A stretch of DNA of 36,176 nucleotides from Clostridia bacterium (GCA_017476605.1 JAFUZM010000329.1:1-36176), one strand, 5' to 3'; shown: positions 6,516 to 15,681, counted from the stretch's first letter. Translations and numbers: made by a program. Notes: a model not told the origin generated them from the letters alone.

Positions 6516-8357
6516 TTATCTATGCCATGGATGATACGTAGGAAGGACAGAGGCGATGACCTCAACCGTTCCCTCATCATTCCGATTGGCTGCCTCATGC
6601 AGCTTATGCAGCATATCATCAATCATTTCATCGCTGATCGGATCGACATGCGCCACAAAGATCTTCCGGTGCGCTGTCTTGGTCATCTTCTCCCGTTCGC
6701 ATTCCATCATCAGCTCCTCATGCATTTTCTCGCCCTGGCGAAGACCGATGATTTTAATCGGAATGTCCACATTGGGTTCATAGCCATAGGCACGAATCAG
6801 CTTTTCTGCAAGCGTCATGATTTTTACGGGTTCACCCATATCAAGGACGAAGATGTTTCCGGAATCGGCGATTGCACCGGCCTGCAGAACAAGCTGTGCG
6901 GCCTCGGGAATGGTCATAAAGTAGCGCGTCATGTCCGGATGCGTCACGGTCACCGGACCGCCGGAGCGAATCTGGCGCTCCATGAGCGGGATGACGCTGC
7001 CATGACTTCCAAGGACATTTCCGAAACGAACCGCCGTGCATTTCATGTTCGTGCGCGCGCCAAAGGACTGAATCAGCATTTCGGTGATGCGTTTGGTTGC
7101 TCCCATCACGTTTGCCGGATTCACAGCCTTGTCGGTCGACAGCTGGACAAAGCGCTCTACCCCATGCTCGCTGGCTGATTCCAGTAAATTGAGCGTTCCG
7201 AAAACGTTGTTCTTGATGGCCTCTGCCGGGCTGCGTTCCATAAGTGGAACATGCTTGTGCGCTGCTGCATGGAACACCACCTCGGGATGGTACATTTCAA
7301 AGACCTCGTCAAGGCGTTCCTTGTCCCGAATGGAGCCAATAAGCGTAATCACCGGGCACTGCTCGCCAAACCTCTGATGGAGCTCATACTCAAGCTCGTA
7401 TGCACAGTTCTCATAGATCTCAAATATCAAAAGAAGCCGTGGCTTAAACCGAAGGATCTGACGGCAGAGCTCGGAACCGATGGATCCGCCTCCGCCGGTG
7501 ACCATGATCACTTTTCCCTTCAGATACCCGGAGATATTCTCAATATCCAGTTCAATTTCATCCCTTGACAGGAAGTCGGAGATATTGAGTTCGCGGATGC
7601 GAGGGGCAATCTCTCCATTGGGTCCCAGGTCCGTCGGTCCGGAAAAAATACGCGTATGACAATGCGGCTGATCGCAGAGCTCCAGTATCTCCTGCATCCG
7701 TTTGGTTGCATTGAGAGACGGCATGGCGACAATGATTTCCCGGATGCCGTACTTTTCCACGAGCTTTGGAATATCCGCCGTCTTTCCTTTCACCGGAACA
7801 TTCTGGATCCTGAGGCCCTGCTTGGTCGGATCATCATCCACCAGCAGAACGGGACGTCCCATATGGGCCGGATTCTTATTGCATACATTGACCGCAAAAG
7901 CACCGGAATCTCCCGCTCCGACAATCATAACCGGCATTGCATTGGCTGCGCCTGCATTGATCCGATCCTTTGCGAAAAAGCGCCACATCAGGCGAACTCC
8001 GCCAATGAACAGCATCGCCAGAACACCGGAGAGAATCAGGACGCTTCGGAACAAATCCAGGTTAAGGAACTGGTTGCATACCAGCGTACTTCCACATGCA
8101 ACCGCAGAAACAAAGAAGAGCCGCATGAGATCATGGATGCCGGCAAACCGCCACATGATCTTGTATATTCCACCAAAGAAATAGCAGGCCATATACAGTC
8201 CAAGGACAAGCGGCAATGAGCGGTATAACGTGAGCCAGTGCCGCCTCGGGACATACATCTCGAAGCGAAGCTCCATGCTTACATAAATGGCAATAAGGAC
8301 AAGGACAGCATCCAGCAAAAACAGCAACGCATGTCTCAGCTTTGGGTTTTCTCTCAT
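6516..8357 (-). CDS. Membrane sugar-nucleotide 4,6-dehydratase, CapD/WbpM family
   Basis: At 613 residues this has the full WbpM/CapD/PglF layout. About four membrane helices cover residues 8-125. A first Rossmann-like domain starts at VGAGDSGA (146-153). The catalytic extended SDR domain starts at TGGGGSIGSE (287-296). The active site contains STDK (407-410) and MGATK (418-422), with methionine in place of the usual SDR tyrosine, as known for WbpM-type dehydratases. The family converts UDP-GlcNAc to a 4-keto-6-deoxy sugar used for capsule, O-glycan or rare sugars. The gene sits between galactokinase and yfbR in the long minus-strand cluster. The product sugar cannot be predicted from sequence alone. 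Confidence 0.9.
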   Translation of the reverse strand: MRENPKLRHALLFLLDAVLVLIAIYVSMELRFEMYVPRRHWLTLYRSLPLVLGLYMACYFFGGIYKIMWRFAGIHDLMRLFFVSAVACGSTLVCNQFLNLDLFRSVLILSGVLAMLFIGGVRLMWRFFAKDRINAGAANAMPVMIVGAGDSGAFAVNVCNKNPAHMGRPVLLVDDDPTKQGLRIQNVPVKGKTADIPKLVEKYGIREIIVAMPSLNATKRMQEILELCDQPHCHTRIFSGPTDLGPNGEIAPRIRELNISDFLSRDEIELDIENISGYLKGKVIMVTGGGGSIGSELCRQILRFKPRLLLIFEIYENCAYELEYELHQRFGEQCPVITLIGSIRDKERLDEVFEMYHPEVVFHAAAHKHVPLMERSPAEAIKNNVFGTLNLLESASEHGVERFVQLSTDKAVNPANVMGATKRITEMLIQSFGARTNMKCTAVRFGNVLGSHGSVIPLMERQIRSGGPVTVTHPDMTRYFMTIPEAAQLVLQAGAIADSGNIFVLDMGEPVKIMTLAEKLIRAYGYEPNVDIPIKIIGLRQGEKMHEELMMECEREKMTKTAHRKIFVAHVDPISDEMIDDMLHKLHEAANRNDEGTVEVIASVLPTYHPWHR

Positions 8358-8378
8358 AAACTCAGTACACGCTTTCTG

Positions 8379-9653
8379 TTATTTAACCGGCATCATCACC
8401 GCACCCTCCGGGCGAATCATCAGCGGAATGCAGCTTCCGGGCCCGAAGACCTTTTCCATCAATACGATATATGCATCCAGCCATGCCGTGGGCACATAAG
8501 CCTGAATGGTTCCGGCAAATCCGCCGCCGTGAACGCGGGCAGCGCCTTTTCCCTCAAGGAACCGACGGCTCAGCTCTACGCCCAGTGCCATCTGCTCCTC
8601 CGTTGGCCGTGCATAGATATTCTGGAGCAGCTCCCAGCTGCTGTCACCCGAGCGGTTTACCGCATCAAAGAAGTGGTCAAGCTCATCCTGACGCAGGGCA
8701 TTCACCTGCTCAAGAACCCGGGCATTGTCATCATAAAAGTGCATAGCCCGCAAAATGGCACGGTCCCCTGTTACCTTCCGAATCTCAGGGATGTTCTTTT
8801 CAAATTCCTCTTCCGGAACTTCCCGTAAGACCTTCTTGCCCATTACACCTGCGACAGCTTCCATTTCACGAAGGATCGCTGCGTAATCCTCGGTCAGATC
8901 CCCGTGATCTCCGCCGGTGTTTACCACGCACAGCGCATATCCCCTGCTGGTAAAGTCATAGGACAGGGATTCCACCTTGGCGCGCTCTTCCTTAAAGTCA
9001 ATGGTCACCAGTCCGCCCACAGAGGAGGCCATCTGATCCATCAGCCCGCAGGGTTTTCCAAACCACTTGTTTTCCACTTCCTGCGCGATCTCCGCACGTG
9101 TCTGGCTGTCCAGGGTAAATCCGTTGTAAAGGCCGTCAAGAATAGTAGCGATCAGGATTTCAAATGCCGCAGAGGAGGAAAGTCCGCTGCCGCGCGCGAC
9201 GGAGGACGTGATGACGGCATCAAATCCGCCAACGGTCATGCCCCGCTCTTTGAGCGCACCCGCGGTTCCCCGGATAAGGGCCGGCGTGGTTCCAAACTCT
9301 GCCGGATTCACTGCAAGATCTCTGGTATCCACTTCCATCGGCGGGAATCCTTCGCTGTTCACATGAATGAGGCCATCCGCCCTTGGGCTTACAACCGCAA
9401 CGGTATCCAGGTTGACTGCTGCTGCCAGTACACGGCCATTGTTATGGTCCGTGTGATTTCCGCCGATTTCCGTTCTTCCGGGTGCGGAAAATACGCAAAG
9501 ATGCTCCGGATTCTCACCAAACGTCTCCGCAAAGCAGTCTGCAAGTTTATTATATCGTGCTACCTGGTTCTCTACCTCTGTCTCGCCATACAGACGTCCC
9601 ATACGCTTCAGCACATCCGGCTGTTTCCACAGCGCATCAAGAAGATTTTGCAT
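8379..9653 (-). CDS. galK: Galactokinase (GHMP kinase)
   Basis: This 424-residue GHMP kinase phosphorylates galactose at O1, the entry step of the Leloir pathway. The galactokinase signature is at residues 57-73 (APGRTEIGGNHTDHNNG), the ATP-binding GSGLSSSAA loop at 155-163, and the catalytic aspartate in GLMDQMAS at 206. The signature reads GGNH where most galactokinases have GEH, and about 50 residues precede it, as in a long-N-terminus clostridial subgroup I recall. No galT or galE lies beside it, so it serves either sugar catabolism or the adjacent sugar-nucleotide dehydratase pathway. It is separated from the Gx transporter gene by 11 bases. A related sugar-1-kinase specificity is possible because of the changed motif. 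Confidence 0.88.
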   Translation of the reverse strand: MQNLLDALWKQPDVLKRMGRLYGETEVENQVARYNKLADCFAETFGENPEHLCVFSAPGRTEIGGNHTDHNNGRVLAAAVNLDTVAVVSPRADGLIHVNSEGFPPMEVDTRDLAVNPAEFGTTPALIRGTAGALKERGMTVGGFDAVITSSVARGSGLSSSAAFEILIATILDGLYNGFTLDSQTRAEIAQEVENKWFGKPCGLMDQMASSVGGLVTIDFKEERAKVESLSYDFTSRGYALCVVNTGGDHGDLTEDYAAILREMEAVAGVMGKKVLREVPEEEFEKNIPEIRKVTGDRAILRAMHFYDDNARVLEQVNALRQDELDHFFDAVNRSGDSSWELLQNIYARPTEEQMALGVELSRRFLEGKGAARVHGGGFAGTIQAYVPTAWLDAYIVLMEKVFGPGSCIPLMIRPEGAVMMPVK

Positions 9654-9664
9654 AACGCTCCTCC

Positions 9665-10180
9665 TCAGCGGTTTTTCCCCGCTATTCCTTTCATATGTTT
9701 CATTACAAGCTGGGCCACAATTCCTGTCAGCACACCGGTCACTACCCCCGAAACCATCAGGATCGGCAAATAGGTAAAAAGCAGCCCCGGTGTATGCAGC
9801 ATAATGACCGCCATCAGAATCTGACCTACGTTAAAGAAGACCGCACCGGCGGCGCTCACACCAATCACGCTGATTCCCGGAATCCTTGAGAGAAGCAGCA
9901 TGACAAGAAGTGAACAGGCTCCACCGGCAAGAGAATAAAACATGGCATTTAAGTTCATGTAGATGAGCCAGCTCATGAGCGCCTTGAGCAGCATCAGCAA
10001 AACGGAATCCCGCCATCCCAGCATATAGATGGCATAAAGAAGCACCGAATTGGCCAGACCCAGCTTGATTCCGGGTACGGCCGCACTGATGGGAAACTGA
10101 CGTTCAATGAGGCCCAGAACCAGCATGAGGCTTGTCAAAAGGCCAGCCAGTGCAACTCGACTGGCTTTACTGTTTCGCAT
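9665..10180 (-). CDS. Gx transporter family membrane protein
   Basis: This 171-residue hydrophobic protein has about five membrane helices and belongs to the Gx_transp family (long annotated as heptaprenyl diphosphate synthase component I). It has the family's N-terminal helix, a PGIKLGLANSV segment and a conserved glycine-rich C-terminal half. It resembles substrate-binding (S) subunits of ECF transporters, but its ligand is unknown. In many Clostridia it is encoded directly after a NusG domain II protein, as here with a 13-base gap, and the two probably work together in the membrane. The family call is strong; the transported compound is not known. Confidence 0.85.
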   Translation of the reverse strand: MRNSKASRVALAGLLTSLMLVLGLIERQFPISAAVPGIKLGLANSVLLYAIYMLGWRDSVLLMLLKALMSWLIYMNLNAMFYSLAGGACSLLVMLLLSRIPGISVIGVSAAGAVFFNVGQILMAVIMLHTPGLLFTYLPILMVSGVVTGVLTGIVAQLVMKHMKGIAGKNR

Positions 10181-10193
10181 TTTCCATTTCCTC

Positions 10194-11108
10194 TCATTCC
10201 TCCGCGGGGATCATCTGAACCTGAACCCCATTGGGAAGACAAATGATGTACGTGCTGAGAATACGGGTCTTGTAGTTATCGAAGGTGATCTCACCCTCAC
10301 CGACACAGTCCTGATTCTCACAGGTCGAGGATTCCATATTGACACTGTCCCTTGTGATATGAATCCGGTTCACGGTATTCTCATCCTGACGGATCGTGAT
10401 GATCTTTTCCCGGTCCATTGGGATCGGATCCCCATACTGACGTCCATTGACCGTCACAACAACGTAGCCCTTAACCGGTTCCTCAGATACCGCCAGACTT
10501 GGACCAAACGCAGGACCTGCCACCGATGATTTGGTATCTTCTTTTGTTTGTGTTCCAGATGCTTTCCCGTCGTTTTCCGCAGGTGCCGATCCAGTTGGCT
10601 CCACGGTCGGTGTAGCCGTCGGCTTCTCTGTCGCTTCCACTGTCGGTGCAGCCGTCGGCTTCTCTGTCGCCTCCTGCGTTGGCACAGTCGTCGGCTTCTC
10701 TGTCGCTTCCACTGTCGGTGCAGCCGTTGGCTTCTCCGTCGCCTCCTGCGTTGGCACAGTCGTCGGCTTCTCTGTCGCTTCCACTGTCGGTGCAGCCGTT
10801 GGCTTCTCCGTCCCCTCCTGCGTTGGCACAGTCGTCGGCTTCTCTGTCGCTTCCACTGTCGGTGCAGCCGTTGGCTCTTCTGTTACCTCCAGGATCGGTG
10901 CAGCTGTCGGTTCTTCTGTTACCTCGGGCGTCGGTGCAGCTGTCGGTTTCTCAGTTGCATCTACATATTCAATGGCATCCGGCGCAAGGGTCACCTCTGC
11001 CGTTTTTCCTTCAAGTGTCGGGCCAGGCATCAGCCGTGAGACAATAAACAGGATCAATGCGATCAAAAGGATACTCGCAATAATCCATATATCCTTTCGC
11101 GGGGGCAT
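10194..11108 (-). CDS. Membrane-anchored NusG domain II protein with Thr/Pro repeat stalk
   Basis: This 304-residue protein has an N-terminal membrane anchor (about 7-24), a repetitive stalk at residues 52-171 made of ten 12-residue units of the type TEKPTAAPTVEA, and a C-terminal NusG domain II (about 215-302, with VTVNGRQYG, NRIHITRDSV, CENQDC and IICLPNGVQV). The last domain is usually the whole extracytoplasmic part of this family (DUF1312), so the long stalk is an addition. The Thr/Pro richness suggests an extended, possibly glycosylated spacer that lifts the domain through the wall. It is paired with the downstream Gx transporter gene, the usual arrangement. Stop of rsfS and this start are three bases apart. 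Confidence 0.85.
   Translation of the reverse strand: MPPRKDIWIIASILLIALILFIVSRLMPGPTLEGKTAEVTLAPDAIEYVDATEKPTAAPTPEVTEEPTAAPILEVTEEPTAAPTVEATEKPTTVPTQEGTEKPTAAPTVEATEKPTTVPTQEATEKPTAAPTVEATEKPTTVPTQEATEKPTAAPTVEATEKPTATPTVEPTGSAPAENDGKASGTQTKEDTKSSVAGPAFGPSLAVSEEPVKGYVVVTVNGRQYGDPIPMDREKIITIRQDENTVNRIHITRDSVNMESSTCENQDCVGEGEITFDNYKTRILSTYIICLPNGVQVQMIPAEE
10596..10955 (-). repeat. Tandem repeat of ten 36-bp units inside the NusG-II gene
   Basis: Ten in-frame 36-bp units encode 12-residue Thr/Pro/Glu blocks. The central units alternate between an AAPTVEA and a TVPTQEA version, giving a 72-bp higher-order period with nearly identical DNA. Such arrays change length by slippage or recombination. 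Confidence 0.9.
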
Positions 11109-11111
11109 GAA

Positions 11112-11483
11112 TTACGCCTCCGTCTCTTTTTCATCATCAAATTCAACTTCCACCCGGTTGTCCTCTGTGGCCCACAGGTGCTCAAGGCGATAGTATTCCC
11201 GTTCCTTTTCGCCAAAAATGTGCACCATGACATCGCCATAGTCGAGCACAATCCAGCGTCCCTCAGACATGCCCTCTTTCCGGCGGACAAAGACGTCCTG
11301 TTTGGCAAGCTCTTCCTCAACATTTTCTGCCAGAGACTTTACCTGAATGGCAGAATGACCGGTCGCGATAACCATGTAATCGGTGATGACGGTCATATCC
11401 TCCACATGCAGGACAACGATATCCTTTCCTCTCTTGGCATCCAGGGCCTTTGCAGCAGTTACGGCAATTTCATCAATCTTCAT
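11112..11483 (-). CDS. rsfS: Ribosomal silencing factor RsfS
   Basis: This 123-residue protein is RsfS (RsfA/YbeB/Iojap), which binds ribosomal protein uL14 on the 50S subunit and blocks subunit joining when nutrients are short. The family pattern is visible: a VVLHVEDMTVITDYMVIATG strand region, a GRWIVLDYGDVMVHIF segment, then a YYRLEHLW tail. I chose the ATG at 11483 because GGAGGG lies seven bases upstream; the in-frame ATG at 11498 would put that site inside the coding region. It overlaps the end of yqeK by 11 bases, the common yqeK-rsfS coupling in Bacillota. The acidic C-terminal tail is typical of variable ends. Confidence 0.95.
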   Translation of the reverse strand: MKIDEIAVTAAKALDAKRGKDIVVLHVEDMTVITDYMVIATGHSAIQVKSLAENVEEELAKQDVFVRRKEGMSEGRWIVLDYGDVMVHIFGEKEREYYRLEHLWATEDNRVEVEFDDEKETEA

Positions 11484-12072
11484 GTTTTTTCCCTCCATAT
11501 ATTTCTATAAGTTTTTGAACATCCTCATATTCACTGAGCGCATCCAGTGTATCCGGATGCAGCGTCTTTCCCTGTTCCGATACGTGCCTAAGGGACATTA
11601 GAAGTGCATAGTGCATGGCCGCATCCAGGTCCTTCATGCATAACGCCCGAAGCTCTTCTATCCCTGTGAACGGTTTTCGATTGGGCTCAATGATATCTGC
11701 AAGATACACGATTTTATCAAGGCGGCTCATTCCTGCCTTTCCTGTCGTGTGCCACCGAATTGCACTCAGCACCTCCGGATCCGTCACCCCGTATACAGAC
11801 TCAGCAAGACATCTCCCGGCAGCGGCGTGAAGCAGCGATTTGCTTTCCTTCATAATATCATCTACCGGATAATCCTTGACCACCTTGTTCATTTTATTGA
11901 GCGAAAGACATTTGGCACAATCATGCAAAAGACCTGCCAGTGCTGCCTTTTCCTCGTCCTCTCCAAAGCATCTGGCCATCTTCCTTGCCGTTTCCTGAAC
12001 CCCTTTTGTGTGAATATACCGGTCCGAATCCAATGCTTTTTTGAGTTTATACTCCATCTTTTCGATTTTCAA
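11473..12072 (-). CDS. yqeK: YqeK HD-domain Ap4A hydrolase
   Basis: This 199-residue HD-domain protein belongs to the YqeK family, which splits diadenosine tetraphosphate symmetrically into two ADP and so limits this stress nucleotide. Visible ligands are His21 in RYIHTKGV, His50-Asp51 in GLLHDCAK, a later HAAAG, and the RWHTTGKAGMS and YLADIIEPNR motifs diagnostic for YqeK. The start is uncertain. A TTG at 12072 has GGGAGAG five bases upstream and gives the same N-terminal length as B. subtilis YqeK; the ATG at 12057 has a weaker site. With the TTG it overlaps the methyltransferase gene by 26 bases. The nadD gene that often precedes yqeK is absent here. Confidence 0.92.
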   Translation of the reverse strand: MKIEKMEYKLKKALDSDRYIHTKGVQETARKMARCFGEDEEKAALAGLLHDCAKCLSLNKMNKVVKDYPVDDIMKESKSLLHAAAGRCLAESVYGVTDPEVLSAIRWHTTGKAGMSRLDKIVYLADIIEPNRKPFTGIEELRALCMKDLDAAMHYALLMSLRHVSEQGKTLHPDTLDALSEYEDVQKLIEIYGGKKHED

Positions 12073-12856
12073 TATGCTCTCCCTCTAGGGACTCTGTTTT
12101 TTCCTCTGATCCATAAATTCTGAGCATCTCATCCGAATATTGTCCGTCCGCCGTATGCGTAAAAAGCACAGGCAAAAACTGGACGCCCGAATGGGCTCCT
12201 TTTATCCCCTCAACGATGACAAGTTTTGGCGGATCATCTGTACGTGCAGCAATCAGTCGGATCCGTTTGGGCTCGATCCGATTCTTCTGCATCGCATTCG
12301 TAAGTGCAAACATCCGTGCCGCCGGGTAGATGAAAAACACATGCCCGCCATATTTCAGTACTCTTGAAGAGGCTTGTACCCAGTCCTCAACCGGGCAGGC
12401 ATGATCTCCGCCCCTGGCAAGTGCAATGCCCTTTTCCGGACTGGTAAGACCGGTTCCCTCCGGATGATAGGGCGGGTTTGTAACAACGCTGTCTGCCTGT
12501 TCGTTTCCCAGCACGGTGTAGGCCTGCCTGCAGTCGATTGTATGCACCCGTATGCGGTCCTGAAGCCCGTTCAGAAGAACGCTTCGTCTGGCCATGTCCG
12601 CCATTTTGGGAGACACCTCAACCGCATCGAAGGATGTATTGGGATTCCTGGCAGTGATGAGCAGCGGTAGTACGCCCGTTCCGGTTCCGATGTCAACCAC
12701 CTTTTTGCCCACACGTCCCGCACTGTAATCCGCCAGAATCACCGCATCCGTTCCGAATCTGAATTCATTTTGGGACTGAATGATTTTAAGTCCCCCGCGC
12801 TGCAGATCATCTATTCTCTCTCCGGGCAGCAGTGTCACTTCCATGTTCATCCTCAT
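12047..12856 (-). CDS. trmN6: TrmN6/YfiC-type tRNA (adenine-N6) methyltransferase
   Basis: This 269-residue class I SAM-dependent methyltransferase has motif I DIGTGTG (55-61), an acidic strand end at VEVSP (80-84), and the amino-methylase signature NPPY (127-130). Together with the N-terminal QSQNEFRFGTDAVILA segment, these mark the YfiC/YabB family, which methylates N6 of A37 in tRNA1(Val) in E. coli. The Bacillota member's target is less well defined. The first ATG overlaps the upstream stop as ATGA, but GAGG also fits the ATG at 12844, so the first four residues are uncertain. The C-terminus past residue 250 is charged and overlaps the yqeK start. Confidence 0.87.
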   Translation of the reverse strand: MRMNMEVTLLPGERIDDLQRGGLKIIQSQNEFRFGTDAVILADYSAGRVGKKVVDIGTGTGVLPLLITARNPNTSFDAVEVSPKMADMARRSVLLNGLQDRIRVHTIDCRQAYTVLGNEQADSVVTNPPYHPEGTGLTSPEKGIALARGGDHACPVEDWVQASSRVLKYGGHVFFIYPAARMFALTNAMQKNRIEPKRIRLIAARTDDPPKLVIVEGIKGAHSGVQFLPVLFTHTADGQYSDEMLRIYGSEEKTESLEGEHIENRKDGV

Positions 12857-15681
12857 TTTGCCTCAATTGGGCTCACAAATTCGCTGCTGACATATCCCTC
12901 ATATTCATCCCATTTTACCTTGAGGAAATTGCCCTCTGCATTCCCGGTCACGGTAAGAACCATGCCATATGGCAGAACATAGATAACCTCACTATTTACA
13001 CTTGGACGCGCCCGTAAATTGAGACCACTCGCACTATTGACCACAACACGATACGCATCATCATCGTAAATCTCGGTGCCCTGCGTGATCTGAACCGTCG
13101 GAGCCGCTGTCTGGGTCGGCGAGGGCTTTCCCTCCGGTGCATCGCCCATTGTCACGTAATCGGCGCTTAAATATCCCATGAGTGTTCCCATGCGCACGGG
13201 ATAAAAGCCATCCACAGCCTCGCCCAGCACGGTAACCTCAATACCATAACCGATGACGGCCTCAACGCCGCTGCTTGTGCTTGGTTCCTTTCTTAAATTC
13301 AGTCCTCCCGGTGCACTGACATAGGCTTTTTCACCGGAAAGCACCGTGGAGGCAGGCGGTACAGGGGATGCGGTTACTGCTGGCACACCGGTTTCGTTTT
13401 CCTCCTTCGCCTGCAGGTCCAGCGTTTCCCCGGGAAGGAAGGTCAGGTAGCTTTCGCTGACGTATCCCTGGACATCACCGACATCCACCGGGAAAAATCC
13501 GCTTTGTGCCTCACCTGTAATTTTAAGTGCTGTTCCGTTCGAAAGAAGGCGTATGGCATCTGCCTGCTGTGCAGGTCCGGACCGCAGTATGAGGCCGTTC
13601 TCCGCATTCACTTTTGCATATAGCTGGAAGGGCTCCGGCGTCGGTGTCGGTGTTGCCTCAGGCTCCGGCGAAGGGGTGGGCATGATCGTGACATACACAT
13701 ATTCCTTTGCCACATATCCCTCGATGTTGCCAAGCGCAACCGGCAGCATTCCTGTTTCTATGGACCCCTTTACGTTCAGGATGCTCCCCTGAGGCAGCAC
13801 CATCATGACGGCGGAACGCAGCGAGGCAGAGAGGCGCAGATTAAGGCCTGTACTTGGCAAAACAATGGCGACCTCATCTCCGGTAAGCGTTTCTTCTTCT
13901 TCCTCATTCCCGCTTTCCGCTTTTTCCTCAGCATCACGGATGTAGTCATTCATTACATAACCAATGATGCTTCCGAACTGAACCTGAGACCATTTTGTAT
14001 ACCGTTCCAGAATCGACAGAGTTTCCCCGTTTCTCAGATATCTGAGCACGCTTGCCGCCGTCGTTGGGCTTGCTCTCAGATTGAGAATCTGACTTTCATC
14101 CGGCAGAGAGACAATTACCGTCCCGGATCCGGATGTGACGGAGGCGCGTTCGTCCTCATCCTCAGATTCCATATGCAGATATTCGCTTTTAACATAACCG
14201 CTCAGCAGTCCATACTGAACACGCATCCACTCTCCCTGGTTCTCAAGGACCGTGATGCCCGTTCCGTGAGGAATCATGGCAAGAACCGATGCGCTGAGGG
14301 ATGGACTCTTTCGAAGCTTTAAGGCATCAAGCGGGTTATTGAGGGACACCGTCGCGCTCTTTGCATCTATGGCGGTGCTTCCATTTCCTGTTCCGTCAAG
14401 TGATGCCAGCAACGTTCGCTGCAACGTATATCTGGTCTGTTTGATTCCCGGATAATAAAACTCCAGTATTTCCGTATACGTTTTTCCCTCACTGGCCATC
14501 TGCTGAGCACCGCGCTGGCTCATGCCAATGCCATGCCCATAGCGCCTTGCGGTGAGCTTATATCCGCCGACAGTCTGGGTAACGGTCAGCGTTTCATTCT
14601 GCATGGAGTTGATGGACAGACCGCAAAGGCTCTCTACCTGAGAGAAATAGTCAAGGGAAAGGCTGATATCCCCGCTTCCCTTTATTGTCATGTCAACCGT
14701 AACCTTGCGGTAGACATGGGAGGTATCCTCATACTTTGGCGAGGTAAGGCGCACACCGTTGATCGCAGTAATGCTTACGCTGTCTTTCGACAGCTTAGCT
14801 GCTGCTTCCCGTTTCAGCAGTTCCGTAAGCGCAGGGACACTGGTGGTTCCATCCTTATAAAAGGACACGGACTTGGCGATACTGGCGGGATTCTTGAGAT
14901 CATACGGATCCTCTTTGACGATGAGATACGGATAGGCGGTACTCCCCCATGCGTTTTTGACACTTTCCGTCTGGCCGCCATTGGACGCCGTATAAAATGT
15001 CGCCATGTAATCCCCATCTATGAGCCCGATGATGCCTGCCGTCTCCTCAACGGCCTTTTTGCACTTTGAAAGAGCTGCCGGTGTTCCGTTATAAACCTGA
15101 TCACTGGTGGTATCCACCACATCATACAGCGAGGACTGCATGCTGATCTTTTTGAGTGTATAGGTTCTGGCGGCAATCGCCTGCGCTTTGAGCGCCTCCA
15201 GTGGGAATTCCTCGCTCATCTCATAGGCAACGACGCCTGGAAGATAATCCTCCATGAACACATGCACAATGATCTGGAGGACCGTTCCCTTTGCACGAAT
15301 CTCGAGATCTCCCGGATACAGATTATCCGGATATCTGGCCTCCGCAATTCGGAATCCGTTTTCCCCGGTGGTATCGTGTCTGCGCAGTTTCAGCTGGCTT
15401 CCAACCGTCTGCGTTCCGCCATTGGCGGTCATCACAAGGCTTCCGCCTTTATTTTTTATCTCAAGCTTTTCACCACGGGTGAAAGCAGTCCCGTCCTCTC
15501 CCAGCGTATAGCTTCCATTCAGCGTAACATGAACCGTTTCGAGTTGAGAAATCGAAGACAGATATACCTTGACCGTTCCCGAGAGGAGCGGTCCTGCAGC
15601 AATCTCTGCCGCCATACCGAAAGTAGCCAGCAGGCATAGCATGATCGCTATTGCCGTCAATCTGGCAATCCAAGTACGCAT
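12853..15681 (-). CDS. Secreted SpoIID/LytB-domain protein with six SH3-like repeats
   Basis: This 942-residue protein has a signal peptide (about 1-24) and a SpoIID/LytB domain at about 140-420. That domain contains the VVAYEMSEEFPLEALKAQAI segment, with glutamates in the position of the catalytic one, and RRYGHGIGMSQRGAQ near 379-393. SpoIID is a lytic transglycosylase acting on denuded peptidoglycan strands. From about 450 to the end there are six bacterial SH3-like repeats, each with an LxLR-x-P start and a GYV-x-x-E/D-Y end, separated by Pro/Thr/Glu linkers. These likely bind the wall. True SpoIID lacks such repeats, so this is probably a vegetative or specialised cell-wall enzyme. It opens the long minus-strand cluster from a clear promoter. 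Confidence 0.9.
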   Translation of the reverse strand: MRTWIARLTAIAIMLCLLATFGMAAEIAAGPLLSGTVKVYLSSISQLETVHVTLNGSYTLGEDGTAFTRGEKLEIKNKGGSLVMTANGGTQTVGSQLKLRRHDTTGENGFRIAEARYPDNLYPGDLEIRAKGTVLQIIVHVFMEDYLPGVVAYEMSEEFPLEALKAQAIAARTYTLKKISMQSSLYDVVDTTSDQVYNGTPAALSKCKKAVEETAGIIGLIDGDYMATFYTASNGGQTESVKNAWGSTAYPYLIVKEDPYDLKNPASIAKSVSFYKDGTTSVPALTELLKREAAAKLSKDSVSITAINGVRLTSPKYEDTSHVYRKVTVDMTIKGSGDISLSLDYFSQVESLCGLSINSMQNETLTVTQTVGGYKLTARRYGHGIGMSQRGAQQMASEGKTYTEILEFYYPGIKQTRYTLQRTLLASLDGTGNGSTAIDAKSATVSLNNPLDALKLRKSPSLSASVLAMIPHGTGITVLENQGEWMRVQYGLLSGYVKSEYLHMESEDEDERASVTSGSGTVIVSLPDESQILNLRASPTTAASVLRYLRNGETLSILERYTKWSQVQFGSIIGYVMNDYIRDAEEKAESGNEEEEETLTGDEVAIVLPSTGLNLRLSASLRSAVMMVLPQGSILNVKGSIETGMLPVALGNIEGYVAKEYVYVTIMPTPSPEPEATPTPTPEPFQLYAKVNAENGLILRSGPAQQADAIRLLSNGTALKITGEAQSGFFPVDVGDVQGYVSESYLTFLPGETLDLQAKEENETGVPAVTASPVPPASTVLSGEKAYVSAPGGLNLRKEPSTSSGVEAVIGYGIEVTVLGEAVDGFYPVRMGTLMGYLSADYVTMGDAPEGKPSPTQTAAPTVQITQGTEIYDDDAYRVVVNSASGLNLRARPSVNSEVIYVLPYGMVLTVTGNAEGNFLKVKWDEYEGYVSSEFVSPIEAK

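Noticed and set aside
10531-11193. Long plus-strand frames rich in Val/Ser/Arg repeats opposite the NusG-II gene
   Set aside because: They are mirror images of the Thr/Pro repeat; no ribosome binding site or independent domain.
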